A DNA stretch of 64,000 nt from Ricinus communis (Eukaryota; Streptophyta; Magnoliopsida; Malpighiales; Euphorbiaceae), in contig NC_063258.1 of the NCBI RefSeq assembly GCF_019578655.1, forward strand, positions 25,982,802-26,046,801, written 5' to 3'. Every line of letters starts with the position of its first letter. Position 1 is the first letter of the stretch. Below are positions 37,346 to 48,660 of this stretch, in pieces. The translations under genes and the position numbers were made by a program. The notes beneath the pieces were generated by a model, which worked only from the letters and a program-made list of their open reading frames with translations, was not told the origin of the DNA and did not search any database.

Positions 37346-39164
37346 GTCAGCTGCTGCTTTGCCTAATTAAGAGGGCATATCTAAAATTTGATTATTATTA
37401 TTATTTTATTTTATTTGCTTTTGTTCTTCTTAGTGTTAGGGTTTGCTGATAATATCCAAAAATTTATGCCCTAAATGATGTCATGCTAAGAATATGGATT
37501 TTGTTAATTTGATTAGAATATGTTAGGGATAGAAATGCTATTACCCATATGGTAGCATGTTAGTGATTTCCAAGGGATATATGTGTCTGTTGGATAAGAA
37601 GATGCTTCAAATCTCAACTTCTGCTACATCATATCTCAATATGAAACCCCCCAAAAAAAAACAAAAAAAAAAGGAAATGTGATCTGATCTGATATGATAT
37701 GACATTATCTAAATGATATTTATAATTATGATTAGTTGAATATTAAGATTTTCATATAAACCTCTTCTGTGGTGTTACTGAATGCCATGTCATGAATGTG
37801 CCTGATGCAATGCTTTTGTCTAATCCAAATTTTCTGTTTGTTTCCATTCTTTCATACATGACCCAATCGCCTTTCAGGGGGATTTCTATAAGACTCATAA
37901 TATAATAAATTAGTTACATCTGCATTATGAATATATGATATTTTATAGATTTATAAAAGTAGATATTACTTAATTTTAATAAATTAAATATTATATTAGC
38001 TAATTATATATAGTATTTAGTCATTTATCAATATTTTAATATTCTTATAAACTCTTATATTTATTTTTAGAATTTAATAAAAATATTATATTTAAAATCA
38101 TACAATTCACCTATATAATTTTTTAATATAAATAATTAAAAATTTTATATATATATATAAACTAATCAGTTTATTAAAATTATTTTTAATTAAAAAATAA
38201 ACTTTATAATAAGAAGAACAATCTCTCTATCAAAATCGTACATTTTTTTTCTATTATGTACCGGTTAAGTGGATACATATCTCTTTTACTTTTCATCATT
38301 TATAACAAATACAGCCAGTAGCGTTTTGATATATGTCACGTTCTTTTAAAAAAGTAACGAAAACAATTATGTACACTTACATATACTAAAGAAGATGCGA
38401 ATTTTGGACTAATTAACATCTTTTAATATTATGAAAATATATCATATGAAGGTGCTGGAAGTGATAGCCTCTCTTGCCAAAAAGAAAAAGAACATACCTA
38501 CCATATGAAGATGCATGAAAATTACTGAAATTAGGTATGCTTTTATGAACTATGCATGAAGCTGCCTCCAAATTTGTCAAGAACCCACATATTAGACTTG
38601 GAAACATCAATAAGAGATAAAATAATAATATTTCTTTTCCAGATTCAAATTACTTCTGAAGATCATTTTCTTGGAAATTCTTTTGTTTTGGATAATCTCC
38701 TTAAGAAAATTCAAAAGAAATATATTCATGAAGACGCATGGCACATTTGATTGCCAAAATATATATTGAACCCAGCCATGGAAAAGAGCTATTGTTTGCG
38801 TGGTTGTAATTTCTTTGAAGTTTTCCTCTTCGACTTCAAGTAATTGAAGATTCCTTTTCTGCTGTTCATTGTATGGGACAAGGCTTTTTCGTGCATGTAT
38901 GTAATATATGAGACGAAAATTGGGAGAAAATCAACTAATTCCATTCGAGAATTAAAACTTTGTATGTCTCATGACCCAGTCAAGTAATGTCATACCAAGA
39001 GAAAAAAGAGACTACTGAGTTCAGTTCTTGTATCGACATGTTTTTATATTTCATATAATATGATGGATTGTTTTAGTATAATTTGTATTATTAAATATAA
39101 AAATTAATGATTCAAATTTTATTATCTAATAGATAACAAGTTATTATTTTTTGAAGGGAGAAAG
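37346..39164. other. intergenic, nothing supported
   Basis: AT-rich sequence with short non-coding-like ORFs only. Confidence 0.5.
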
Positions 39165-39340
39165 GTTCAATTTGACTCTTAAATTTATATCTAATGGTCA
39201 AATATACTAAATTTAAACTTTTTAGAAAAAGACTCTTTGAACTTATATTCAAAGGTCAATTACATACAATTTAAACTTTTTCAATAAATAATTCATGAAT
39301 TTGTATTCAATGGTCAAATATAACTAATTTATTTTTTTTA
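39165..39340. repeat. diverged tandem repeat, about 60 bp unit, three copies
   Basis: Three copies of a unit containing AATGGTCAAATATA or AAAGGTCAATTACA, then AATTTAAACTTTTT and a gactctttgaactta-like piece, occur in tandem. The copies differ at several sites, so it is an old repeat, probably TE-derived. Confidence 0.5.
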
Positions 39341-40182
39341 AAGATGAAATACCATTAAATTTTTAAGTTTTAATGAATTATTAAAATAAAAAAATAATTT
39401 TTATTCATTAATTTACTGATACAATATATAGTGATACACTATATAAGAGCACATTTAGCAAAATTTAAAATTTGAATTTAACTGACTAAAAAATGATAAG
39501 TATTAATTAAGTTATATTGTAAATTTTTAAAAATTGAATAAGTCAAATTTTAATTTTTTTAATAAATAGATCGATAACTTGTCATTTTTGGATCAATTAA
39601 ATCCGAATTTTAAATTTTACTAAACACGCTCTTGTATAGCACTTCAGTAGATATTGTATTACTAAATTAATAAAATAAATATTATTTTCAAATTGGATGT
39701 GTTTGATAATTGGATACAAATTTAATAGATTATTTGTTGAAAAATTTTATATTGAATGTATTTTAACTTTAGAAAATTGAGATTACACAAAATCGAAGCA
39801 AAAAAAAAAGAGACTTTTCAGATAAAGCTTATTTGCTGAAAAAGTTTCAATTTCTCTTTTAATAAGGATAATAATTCTAACGGTCATTTAATTTTATTCT
39901 ATATTTCATTTTGATCAGTAATCATTTTTTCATTTTATTTTCATCACTTAACTTTCATTTAAGTAGCAAAGATAGTCATTACACGGTGAATATACAAAAA
40001 TATATATTGTGTTGATGTATATAAATGGACCTATGATTGTGTGACATGTATCTAAACTTATGTTCTAATCACTGTCCAATTAGATTAGTGATTTAATACA
40101 AACTTAAACTAACTCAAATTTAAACTAACCGAACCTAAACCTAGTCAAATCATCCTAGTCCTAATAACAAAACCTTAACTAA

Positions 40183-41374
40183 GGAGGGTGTATTCGATTA
40201 AAACTTTTAAAGACTTTGATGGAGTTTAAAAGTGAGAGTGTATTTAATAATAAATTTAAAATTTTTTGTATAAGTTATAGAGTATTCAATATAAACTTTT
40301 AACGATTTTAAATAAGTATATAAAAATTAGGAAGTATTCAATTACAACTTTTATAAAATTTTTAAAAGTAAGATAATATTCAAAAAGTCATATATTTCGA
40401 TAGACGTAAATTTTTATATACTTTTAATGATTTTTTATGCAGTTATAAATAAAAATTCTTAAAGATTTTTCTTTTATTTTTCTTCAAGATTTCAATAGAC
40501 TTTTTTTTTAAAAAAGAAAAACTTATATTTCTTCTTTTCAAATTCTCTTGCATTATAGTATATATTTCTCTATCTTAAAAAATATAAGAAATTAGGTGAA
40601 ACTTTAGAAACTAAAAATTATTTACTAATAATAATTTCTTGTACACACACATACAAAAAAGTAATTAAAAATTTTTAATTTAATTTTAAAAAGGCCCTCA
40701 CAAAAAAATTATAAATTTTAAATGAAGCAGTTAATGAATTGTTTTGAGTAAACAACCCCACTATATATAGATTTCTAGATTTTATTACGAAGATTATTTT
40801 GATATTTTTTTTGGTAAGTGAAATTTTCGGTTTAAGTATTTATTAAATAATTAATAAGCGTAATTATTATTGGTTATAGTATTTATTAAATAAATAATAA
40901 ATAAAATATAATGAGTATGACATGAATTTGGTGGTTTAATTGGAGAAAAATTATAATATGATAATTTTCTTTTAAAAAGTATTATTCTCTTGACATAAAA
41001 AATAATGTTCATGTTGTGAGATAAAAAATTTAAAAATAGTATGAATTTAATACAATAATAAAATAAAGTTCGTTATTTGTATATAGAGTTGCATATAATA
41101 TTATGTGGAATAATATTTAAAATAAACGAAAAAATGAAGAAAATAATAAAAGAAAAATGATTAAATTTATTTTTAAATAATTAAATAATAAATAAAAACA
41201 GGATGTGAAAATCAATAAAAGCCTATCAATATCTATAAAAGTATTTAAGTAAAGTCTGTAAAAGTCATTCATAAGATCATGAAATATGTAAAAGTCATTA
41301 AACATTCATAAATTCTTTAAAAGTAATTTATTTAAAAAAAATTTATAAATTTATTAATTAAATATACCCTCTCC
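40183..41374. mobile_element. MITE-like element with imperfect terminal inverted repeats
   Basis: The left end GGAGGGTGTATTCGATTAAA is mirrored at the right end, where the reverse complement reads GGAGAGGGTATATTTAATT. Subterminal sequence repeats the word GTATTCAAT at about 40270 and 40327, and its complement-like words recur near the right end (AAAAGTCATT). The element is about 1.2 kb, AT-rich and without coding capacity. No clear target-site duplication was found, so the superfamily is not assigned. Confidence 0.5.
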
Positions 41375-42534
41375 AAAATCAATTGAAACAGGGGAAAACC
41401 CAAAAATCCCAATTTTGCTTGCATCTACCGACATTCTAAACCAAGAGAATGGCATTGATAAATTCACACTTTTCTAGTAAAGTTATAAGTAAGGTAAAAG
41501 CTTCATTAGCAGTAAAATTTTACTGCATATGTTCAATTCAATTCAATTCAAATTTTTAATTTTTTTAAGTACCATATTAGTCTTTTAATCCATGGCCCTA
41601 TTAGAACTCTAAACAAGTTTTGATGCCATGGCAGCTGGAACTCCATACTTAATTGGTGCGTCATATTTAATAACGTCTAAAAGACTAATATCAATAGAAT
41701 ATATATGCCATAGTTTTGGTACAAAGGATAAATATTACTACAAATTTTTGATTTTACTATTATTAATAATAAAACCAAAAAAGAAATTTCAAATCCTCCA
41801 ACAACATATTTATTAAAATTCTAAGAAATATTTGATTGAAAAAATAAATAAAATCCAACTGAAGTTAATCTACAAAAAGAAAAAAATAATTTTTTTCCAA
41901 ATCCACCAATAATTGAATTATTAAAATGCCCAAAGAAAAAAAATCCTTAATTAACATATCAATAAAATGCTAACAATAACATCAAATATCATATCAATGC
42001 ATATTAAAACTTTATAAAATATTAGATCAATTTTTTCCAAAAGAAGTGGCCATTATTGAATATTAATTATGGGAAACTAACCACTGTTGAGTCTCTTATT
42101 CATTGTAAACTAGTAATATTCTTAAATGACTATAACAATAATGAATAGTTTAAATAATTAATGTTTGTGCGTTGGAAGAATTTAAGCAAAAAAAATCACG
42201 ACTTGAGTTATAATAGAGAACTTGTTAAAACTTAAAAGAGTGAATGGTTTAGGAAAGAACTATATGCATCTCTTAATATTCAGTTCCATCCTCTGTACAT
42301 TTGACATTAAGCGTACGAAGTGGCAACGCAGAAAGAAAGCTGATTGACATTAAAATGAGATATTACATTTGCTTGGTCTTTTCTTGTTTGTTTTGTTTTT
42401 CTTTTCTTTTCTTTTCTTTTCTTTTTCAAATATTTTTTCGCCATGGCTATTTACAGATGCCTCTTACGAGTCATACTTCCAAAGACAAAAAGAAACCAAA
42501 TAAAAAGCTGAAACACTCTTTGCAATTAAGTTCT
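41375..42534. other. intergenic downstream of the DUF4050-like gene
   Basis: AT-rich. It includes a (TTTTC)n tract at about 42400-42425. The plus-strand ORF 42301-42711 overlaps exons of the minus-strand gene and is a shadow. Confidence 0.5.
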
Positions 42535-44749
42535 TCAATCATACAATCCCTCCTGCTCCCATATGTCAACCAGAAAATCAACCATTTCCTGAAAGTTAAA
42601 AACCAATCAACAAATGCTCAAATCTATTGCAATAAAAACCATGAAACACTAAATAGTCAAACGTACAGAGAGAGGAATGGGCCGACGGAAAGGATTTCTA
42701 CTTCCAAGTAAACCTTCATAAGTTGCATTCCAACTGTAAAGACACCAGAAGTCAACATGAGAAATTTTGGAGCACAGGATGGATTACAGACCAGAATATC
42801 TTTTACTAAGTTCAACTGCTAAGATGATTTCACCTAATTTCACTCAGACTCCAAAAGCTTATAAAATTAATTTTTAGAGTTTGTAATACACGTCATATTC
42901 CCAAAAATTGTTTATCAACATGGATTTTGCAAGAAGTCTGAAATAATCTTCAAAAAGAGAATTACCTTAATCTATGTTCCAATCTATAGTGGGTTTTACC
43001 CCTGGAATTGTTATTTCCAGTCCATTGAAGCCTGCTCTGTTGCCAGAGAAGAAAACCTGTAAACAGCAAAAAGTCACAAAGTATCATAAAGTGCTCACAA
43101 CTATAGTTTCTGATAAGGTGAAACTACATTATACCAAAGTTTCAAGGATAACCACTCTTGAAATGGTGCAAGTTATTAACATAACCGCATAAAAAACAAC
43201 GATGGCTGTATCAGGCAGCAGCATAGTGATCAGCAATATTTCCTTTACATTTAATCACTAAACAAAGAACAAAATAAATAGAAACTTACCCTGATTTACA
43301 AATTCAGAAGTGCTGCTTGTGCCACTAGTTCCAATACAGAGATTTGCATTGGATACACTAATTGAGGAGACACTTCTCTGAGATTGGATAGCACTGTTCT
43401 CCAAATCACATGTGCTGGTGCTCCAAAAGTCATCTGATACACTAGGTTTCTTCACTGCCCGCCCTTGTATTCTTAATCCTTTTGATGGCTCATCCACAGC
43501 AATAATTGGTGTGGGTTTAGCACAGCATCCAAAACAACCACTGCTCTGTTGCAAACCAAGTTAAACCATATGCAGAAGAAGAGCTAATAATGGTAATGTT
43601 TATAACATATTTTCTCCACCATCCCCATCACCCCCTACCTCATCAACTACTTTGTTCCACTCAAACTAGAGATAAGAATCAATTACATAAACCAAAATTC
43701 ATAATCACCAATTGCCATAGGCGCAGACAGATGATTGACTTCTTGTAGGCAACTGGAGCATCAATAACATAGAAATATTCATTTCCACAAGTTTATTCTT
43801 TGCCACTTTTGCAAGGGGCTAATGGAGGAAAATGTTTGTAAGTTTTAATAGGCAAGAAGAATCGAAGAAAAAAATTACATAGTTATGACAAGGGCAAACT
43901 ACTAATCCAGATGAGTTGAGTTAGTTTAATTAGGCTTTTCTTTAAAGAACAAGTATGATGTGGAAAAAAGCACAAGTATTCGACCTATCATAGTCCTTTT
44001 GTGTGGTAGTCTCTCAATTACAAATGAATAAACCCACATGCAAAATACTCGAGGATGGATTAAAGGGCGAGAAAAGGTAAACTCATAATCATTAAATTAT
44101 CATTAAAAATAAATAAAAAGTATCCATGACCATTTTTCCTAGAATTCCAATGCCACAGGGTGCAATTAAAAAAATAATAACATAAAATCAACAATTTCCC
44201 TTTCTATTGCTTGATTTTGGTGTTTCAGTTTCTGGTTTAGTAACTTAATCTCCCTTGGATACTTAAGTTTTAGCCTTTGGAACAATCAAAAGTCATACAA
44301 GTTTTCTTTAGTAACTAATAAGTGAGGGACTGCCTCCAGATCCCATTCATACCCATTTTCCTTACTATCTATACACAATTAGTTCTTTAAAGCTCTAAAG
44401 CCTAATCTTTTTCCAAAGGCAAAAGTAATTCAATAATCACAAAATCAAACATTCAGTCAAGTCAAACTGCTTCTGCTCTTCAATAAATGACACTTCTATA
44501 AATACTAAATCCAAGATCAAATCTTTACACCCAATCAAAATCCACCCGCCCACAACCCAAATATAGCAACTCTATTTTTAGTACTTTAAAACCAAAACAA
44601 AAAATCCCAGAAATTAAGGAAATACCCAAAATAACTTATAAACCCAGAAAGCAAAAACAACAAATTAAAAGAAGAAATCGAGTGACTTACCCCATGCAAG
44701 CAAGAAGGTGACCGATCCAAGCAGTAATTGAAGTGTTCAATATCACCAT
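42535..44749 (-). CDS. DUF4050-like plant protein, function unknown
   Basis: Five exons with consistent phases: 44749-44691, 43540-43290, 43056-42966, 42733-42667, 42588-42535; 173 residues. The N-terminus has a short hydrophobic stretch ending ACMGGCFGCC, a cysteine cluster. Next come KPTPIIAVDEPSKGLRIQGR and KKPSVSDDFWSTSTCDLEN, a serine-rich linker, a tryptophan motif (FLLWQQSRLQW), and a conserved C-terminus (SWNATYEGLLG, PFRRPIPL, EMVDFLVDIWEQEGLYD). This layout is a conserved plant family that I believe corresponds to DUF4050, sometimes mislabelled Gag-Pol-related; no retroelement features are present. The acceptor of exon 2 (AGCAG|TGG) was chosen because it restores the GGCFGCC frame. 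No function is established to my knowledge. Confidence 0.82.
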
Positions 44750-46046
44750 TTAACAAAATAAAACCCAAGCATCGACACTTAACCCCTATAACAACAGAAT
44801 GTAAATCTTCTCTATAATTTTGCTGCAAATTTGGTTGGCGAAGAGAGTGATTAGCGAATGATAAAAAGTGGGTTTTGTGGTGTATGCTATCTTGGCAACT
44901 CTATTATTATTATTATTGTTATGTTTGCCTTCACGCGCTTTTGCTTTTGTAGTGCAAGGCAAATGCCTGAAAGGTGGATTTTTGGTTTGGTCAACTTTAT
45001 TTGATGAATTATGAGTTTCACAGATTAAATGATAATGATTTTGACCACTTTTTCCCTTATCCACTATAAAGGAAACAATTAGTGATCTTAGTTTAGCATT
45101 TTAGTGATTAGTAGAAAACATATTGAAAAATGATTTGCTAGAGTATGGAAATGATTCAAGTTTGTCATTATAGAAATGAATTTATAATTATAAACTTCAC
45201 TTTTTATGTATTCAATTGGATGGCTATAAATTCATATTATTAAATTATATGCATTTATTCAATTGGGTGCTTATAAATTTCTTGGTACTCAATCATCAAG
45301 CTTCCAACCAAGATGGTATTTAAAATCTTTAAAATATATGTCAAAAGCAGTTGAAGATTGAAAATAATAAATAAATAAAAGAAAACAAATGATAAAGAAT
45401 ATAGTATTATATAATTATAAACATAAAAATAATGTTATAAACAGACATTAATTTCTTGCTGTCCAAAGGAAATTGCTTCCGTCTTTCAATAGCTATTTTA
45501 AACAAATTGTTTATCCTGCTGAAATGGGATATTTTTTATTTTTATTTATCTTTTATGTACTTTTGAAATTCATTTTGTTCAACCAATTTCCCTGTCACTA
45601 TCTATTATTTTAAACAAAAACCCATGAGTTTTCTTTTGTCTTAAACTAAAATAAGAAACAACCAAATGGGGGGAATAAGGCCAGAAAATAGGACACCACA
45701 TTAACATTAGCCCAACTCCAAGGAAGCAGATTTCCAATTTTGTGTTTGCTATTGCTTCCACATGATTCATGATTCAGTTGTCAGTTGAGTTACAAAGTTC
45801 AAACAGCTTGACAATATCAGAGGCACCCCATTTATGTACCCCATATATACACGATTTATGGTGATAATTTCAAAGAAAAAGTTCATTCATGGTACTTAGC
45901 AGCACAGCACGACCAAATTTCACTAGAAGGTTCAAATGGTAAAACAATCAATGCAGTAACAACCTGAAATAAAAGCCAATGTGGCCTGAAAGCAACATTT
46001 TATCAGTTGATCATCAACCTTGGCAGCTTCATCCAGTGTTCTTACG
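44750..46046. other. intergenic between bL36 and DUF4050-like genes
   Basis: Contains the promoter of the DUF4050-like gene and the 3'UTR of the bL36 gene. No other coding signal is supported. A short ATT repeat lies at about 44902-44917. Confidence 0.5.
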
Positions 46047-47327
46047 TTACTTCCCTTGTTTAAAAAGGAGAGATGAAAGGCTTGAACTCCACCCGAATAT
46101 CATCGATGGTTCGTGCTTTTTGGGTATGATAGAAGGCAGACCTATCCTCATGCTGGGACTGGGTGCAATCTCCTGCTTGGCACTGGCCTCCGCAGACCTG
46201 GAAATGAGACTAACAGAATTAATCATTTTGAAATTTAGCATGATGTGGGAAAATGTTAAATCATTTGGTAAATGGTGTGGTGAGTTTGATATTTTCAACA
46301 ATATTAGCAAATGTTAGCTTAAACTAGCATTTGGCCCTGTGGCACTCTCCACACCACTTGGTGAATGTTCTGGTGAGTTTAGAACCTCCGCTCTCACCAA
46401 TAGCTTCAGGGCACAATGTAAGTCTATGAGTCATAAGGCAGAACACTAACCGACTAACTGTCCCCCGACCCTGCTAACTACTGACATACTTCACTTGTCA
46501 AATCAGGGGAAAAGAAAAGGCAAGTCAAAACAACCTGGACAGAAGGTTAAAGACAAAAAACTGTTTCTATTTCCAGATCCAAGACATGCCCAGAGTGCTT
46601 CCAATTTCTTCACTAATAAACTCATAAACTTCCATCCATGACTAAGATGTTTCTTTTACCTGAGACCACATAGCCTAACACTCCAGCTTCCAGAGTTTAG
46701 GAAAAGATAATTTCAAGTGGTGACTATTATCAAAGTATTAAAACTACAGAAATGGTATAGAATATTATATCCTCCTACCCTCCAAAACAGAACTACTAAT
46801 CCAGAAATTGCACATATCCACATATCTATCAAACACAAAATTCAATCATCCTGGCTACAACAAGAACTTATAGTACATAATTGCAACAAACTCTGACAAG
46901 ACTCTGGTTGAAAAACTTGCAACTAAATGCAAATCCAATGATTTGAAATGCATTTTCCTTTTTGCTATACTAAGAAGTAATGCTTCAACAAAGGGCCAAG
47001 AAACTATATAACGTTTCATTTCCAAATTCCAAATTTATATCTCAAAAACTTTAACACTTTGAAATCAACTTAGCAATTGAAAGCTAAAATAAATAAACAA
47101 TATATATAACCTTCATAAACTCAATTTCATGCAAGCATGCATATATATATATAGAAAGAGATAGAGCATGAGATAACATACAAGGATCCTTGTTCAAATG
47201 CAAAAGTAGACATGCCTTGGCGTTGCTTGTGCTTAGGATTTGAATTACATATTACATAAACACGTCCCCTCCTTTTAACTATCTGACAAAACTCACACAT
47301 CTTCTTCACTGACGACCTCACCTTCAT
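46047..47327 (-). CDS. bacterial-type ribosomal protein bL36, nuclear-encoded (organellar)
   Basis: Two exons, 47327-47182 and 46197-46047, joined in phase 2; 98 residues. Residues 1-38 are a complete bL36 domain: [20 protein letters not shown], then VYVIC and NPKHKQRQG, with the zinc ligands Cys11, Cys14, Cys27 and His33. Bacterial bL36 ends there at 37-38 residues; this protein continues for about 60 more, ending [15 protein letters not shown], an extension remembered from other plant homologues. It would sit in the large subunit near the peptidyl transferase centre. Since plastid genomes usually keep rpl36, the nuclear copy is probably mitochondrial. No classical N-terminal presequence is visible, so targeting is inferred. 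A leader intron (about 47500-47333, acceptor TTTAG before GCCATG) is likely. Confidence 0.9.
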
Positions 47328-47627
47328 GGCTACTAAACATCAACAATCAAACCAAATAAATAGATTTATCAACAATCACATCCAAATATTCTATTCAAGT
47401 ATAGAACCCATCTTTCAAAATTTAAAATTGATATCAATTTAGAAGAAACAAATACATAAAATAATAATAATAAGTAAAAACATCAAGAAACAGAGTAACA
47501 AACCAATTATGGGTTATTGGGGATCCTGTGTATTGAGATGTAGAGGCGTCTTCAAACTCGAACGGATTGGTAGGGATTGCGAGGGAGAGTGAGATATGAG
47601 ATTGCTTGAGACCATCCCGACAAGCAG

Positions 47628-47672
47628 AAAAGTAGGTTTAGGGGTTTAACTCTAAGGCCTTGGGCCCTTAAT
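47628..47672 (-). promoter_or_regulatory. site II and telo-box-like elements upstream of bL36
   Basis: On the minus strand an AACCCCTAAACC word (about 47634-47645) resembles a telo box. GGGCCCA (about 47664-47670) is a site II element. The pair is common in promoters of plant ribosomal and mitochondrial protein genes, which fits the neighbouring gene. Confidence 0.5.
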
Positions 47673-48660
47673 TTAGGTCCCAAGAACAAAACCCAGTCTT
47701 TATTCCTTGCAAGTCACAATTAATATTTTTTTAGAAAGCATTTTTATTTTAATTTCTGGATAAATAAATAGTTATTGTTTTAATTTCTAGGATGTGAAAT
47801 ATTGCACTCATTTCAATGTGTGTTTAAACAGGATTTTAAATATAGTTTTCTATTCTTTCAAAAAATAATAGTTTTTTTTTTTTTTTTCAAAATATCATCC
47901 AAATCAATCGTGAAAAATTAAATTTTTTTAGAGTTTTAAGAGTAGAAATTATATTATTTTATGTTTCTCTATATATATTTTTATTTATATATTAAATCAA
48001 TAGATAATTAATATATATTTATAAGTTTTAAATAATAAAATATATTTCAATCGTGTCAAACACTTACGTGTCATTAATTCTCCTAATTCATTAATCTACA
48101 TCTCGAATTATTACTTTGACTCATTTTTCAAGTTTGTTTGAAGATTGAAAAGTATATGCTCCATATGCAAATTCAAACTCGCATTATGAGAATCAAATCT
48201 GAAACAATAAACCAAAAGCAAATGCAGATATTATTTGTGATGATTTCAGACATTTAAACTAAAAGCCTTGTTTTCTCTTATATTAGAGCTTCATTTAGTT
48301 TCTTTCCCTTCAATAAGATTTTGTTTTTCTTTTTTCTTGGAAAATTTCATGAATAAAATTTCTAACGGAAGAAAAAGGATTAAGGGCTATCAAATTCCAC
48401 TGATGCACAAAAAAGTATCATCATTTCTTTTTAATATGAAAGAGACTGACAGAACCTGGAAATGTAGATTTTTAATTGCTCATAATATAAAACTGAATAG
48501 CAAATATACATAATCAGTTACAACTTGCAAATTTCAATGGTTAGATAACCTCCTGTTGGTGTGCCTGGAACGGGAGGGTTTTACGAATGGATTCACCAAT
48601 GTATTATATGAGAAACGGTAGAAATAATTAGATTATAAAAGAAAAAAGGAAGAACAAAAG
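47673..48660. other. intergenic, nothing supported
   Basis: AT-rich, with poly(T) at about 47873-47887. The 48268-48513 ORF has no recognisable feature. Confidence 0.5.
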
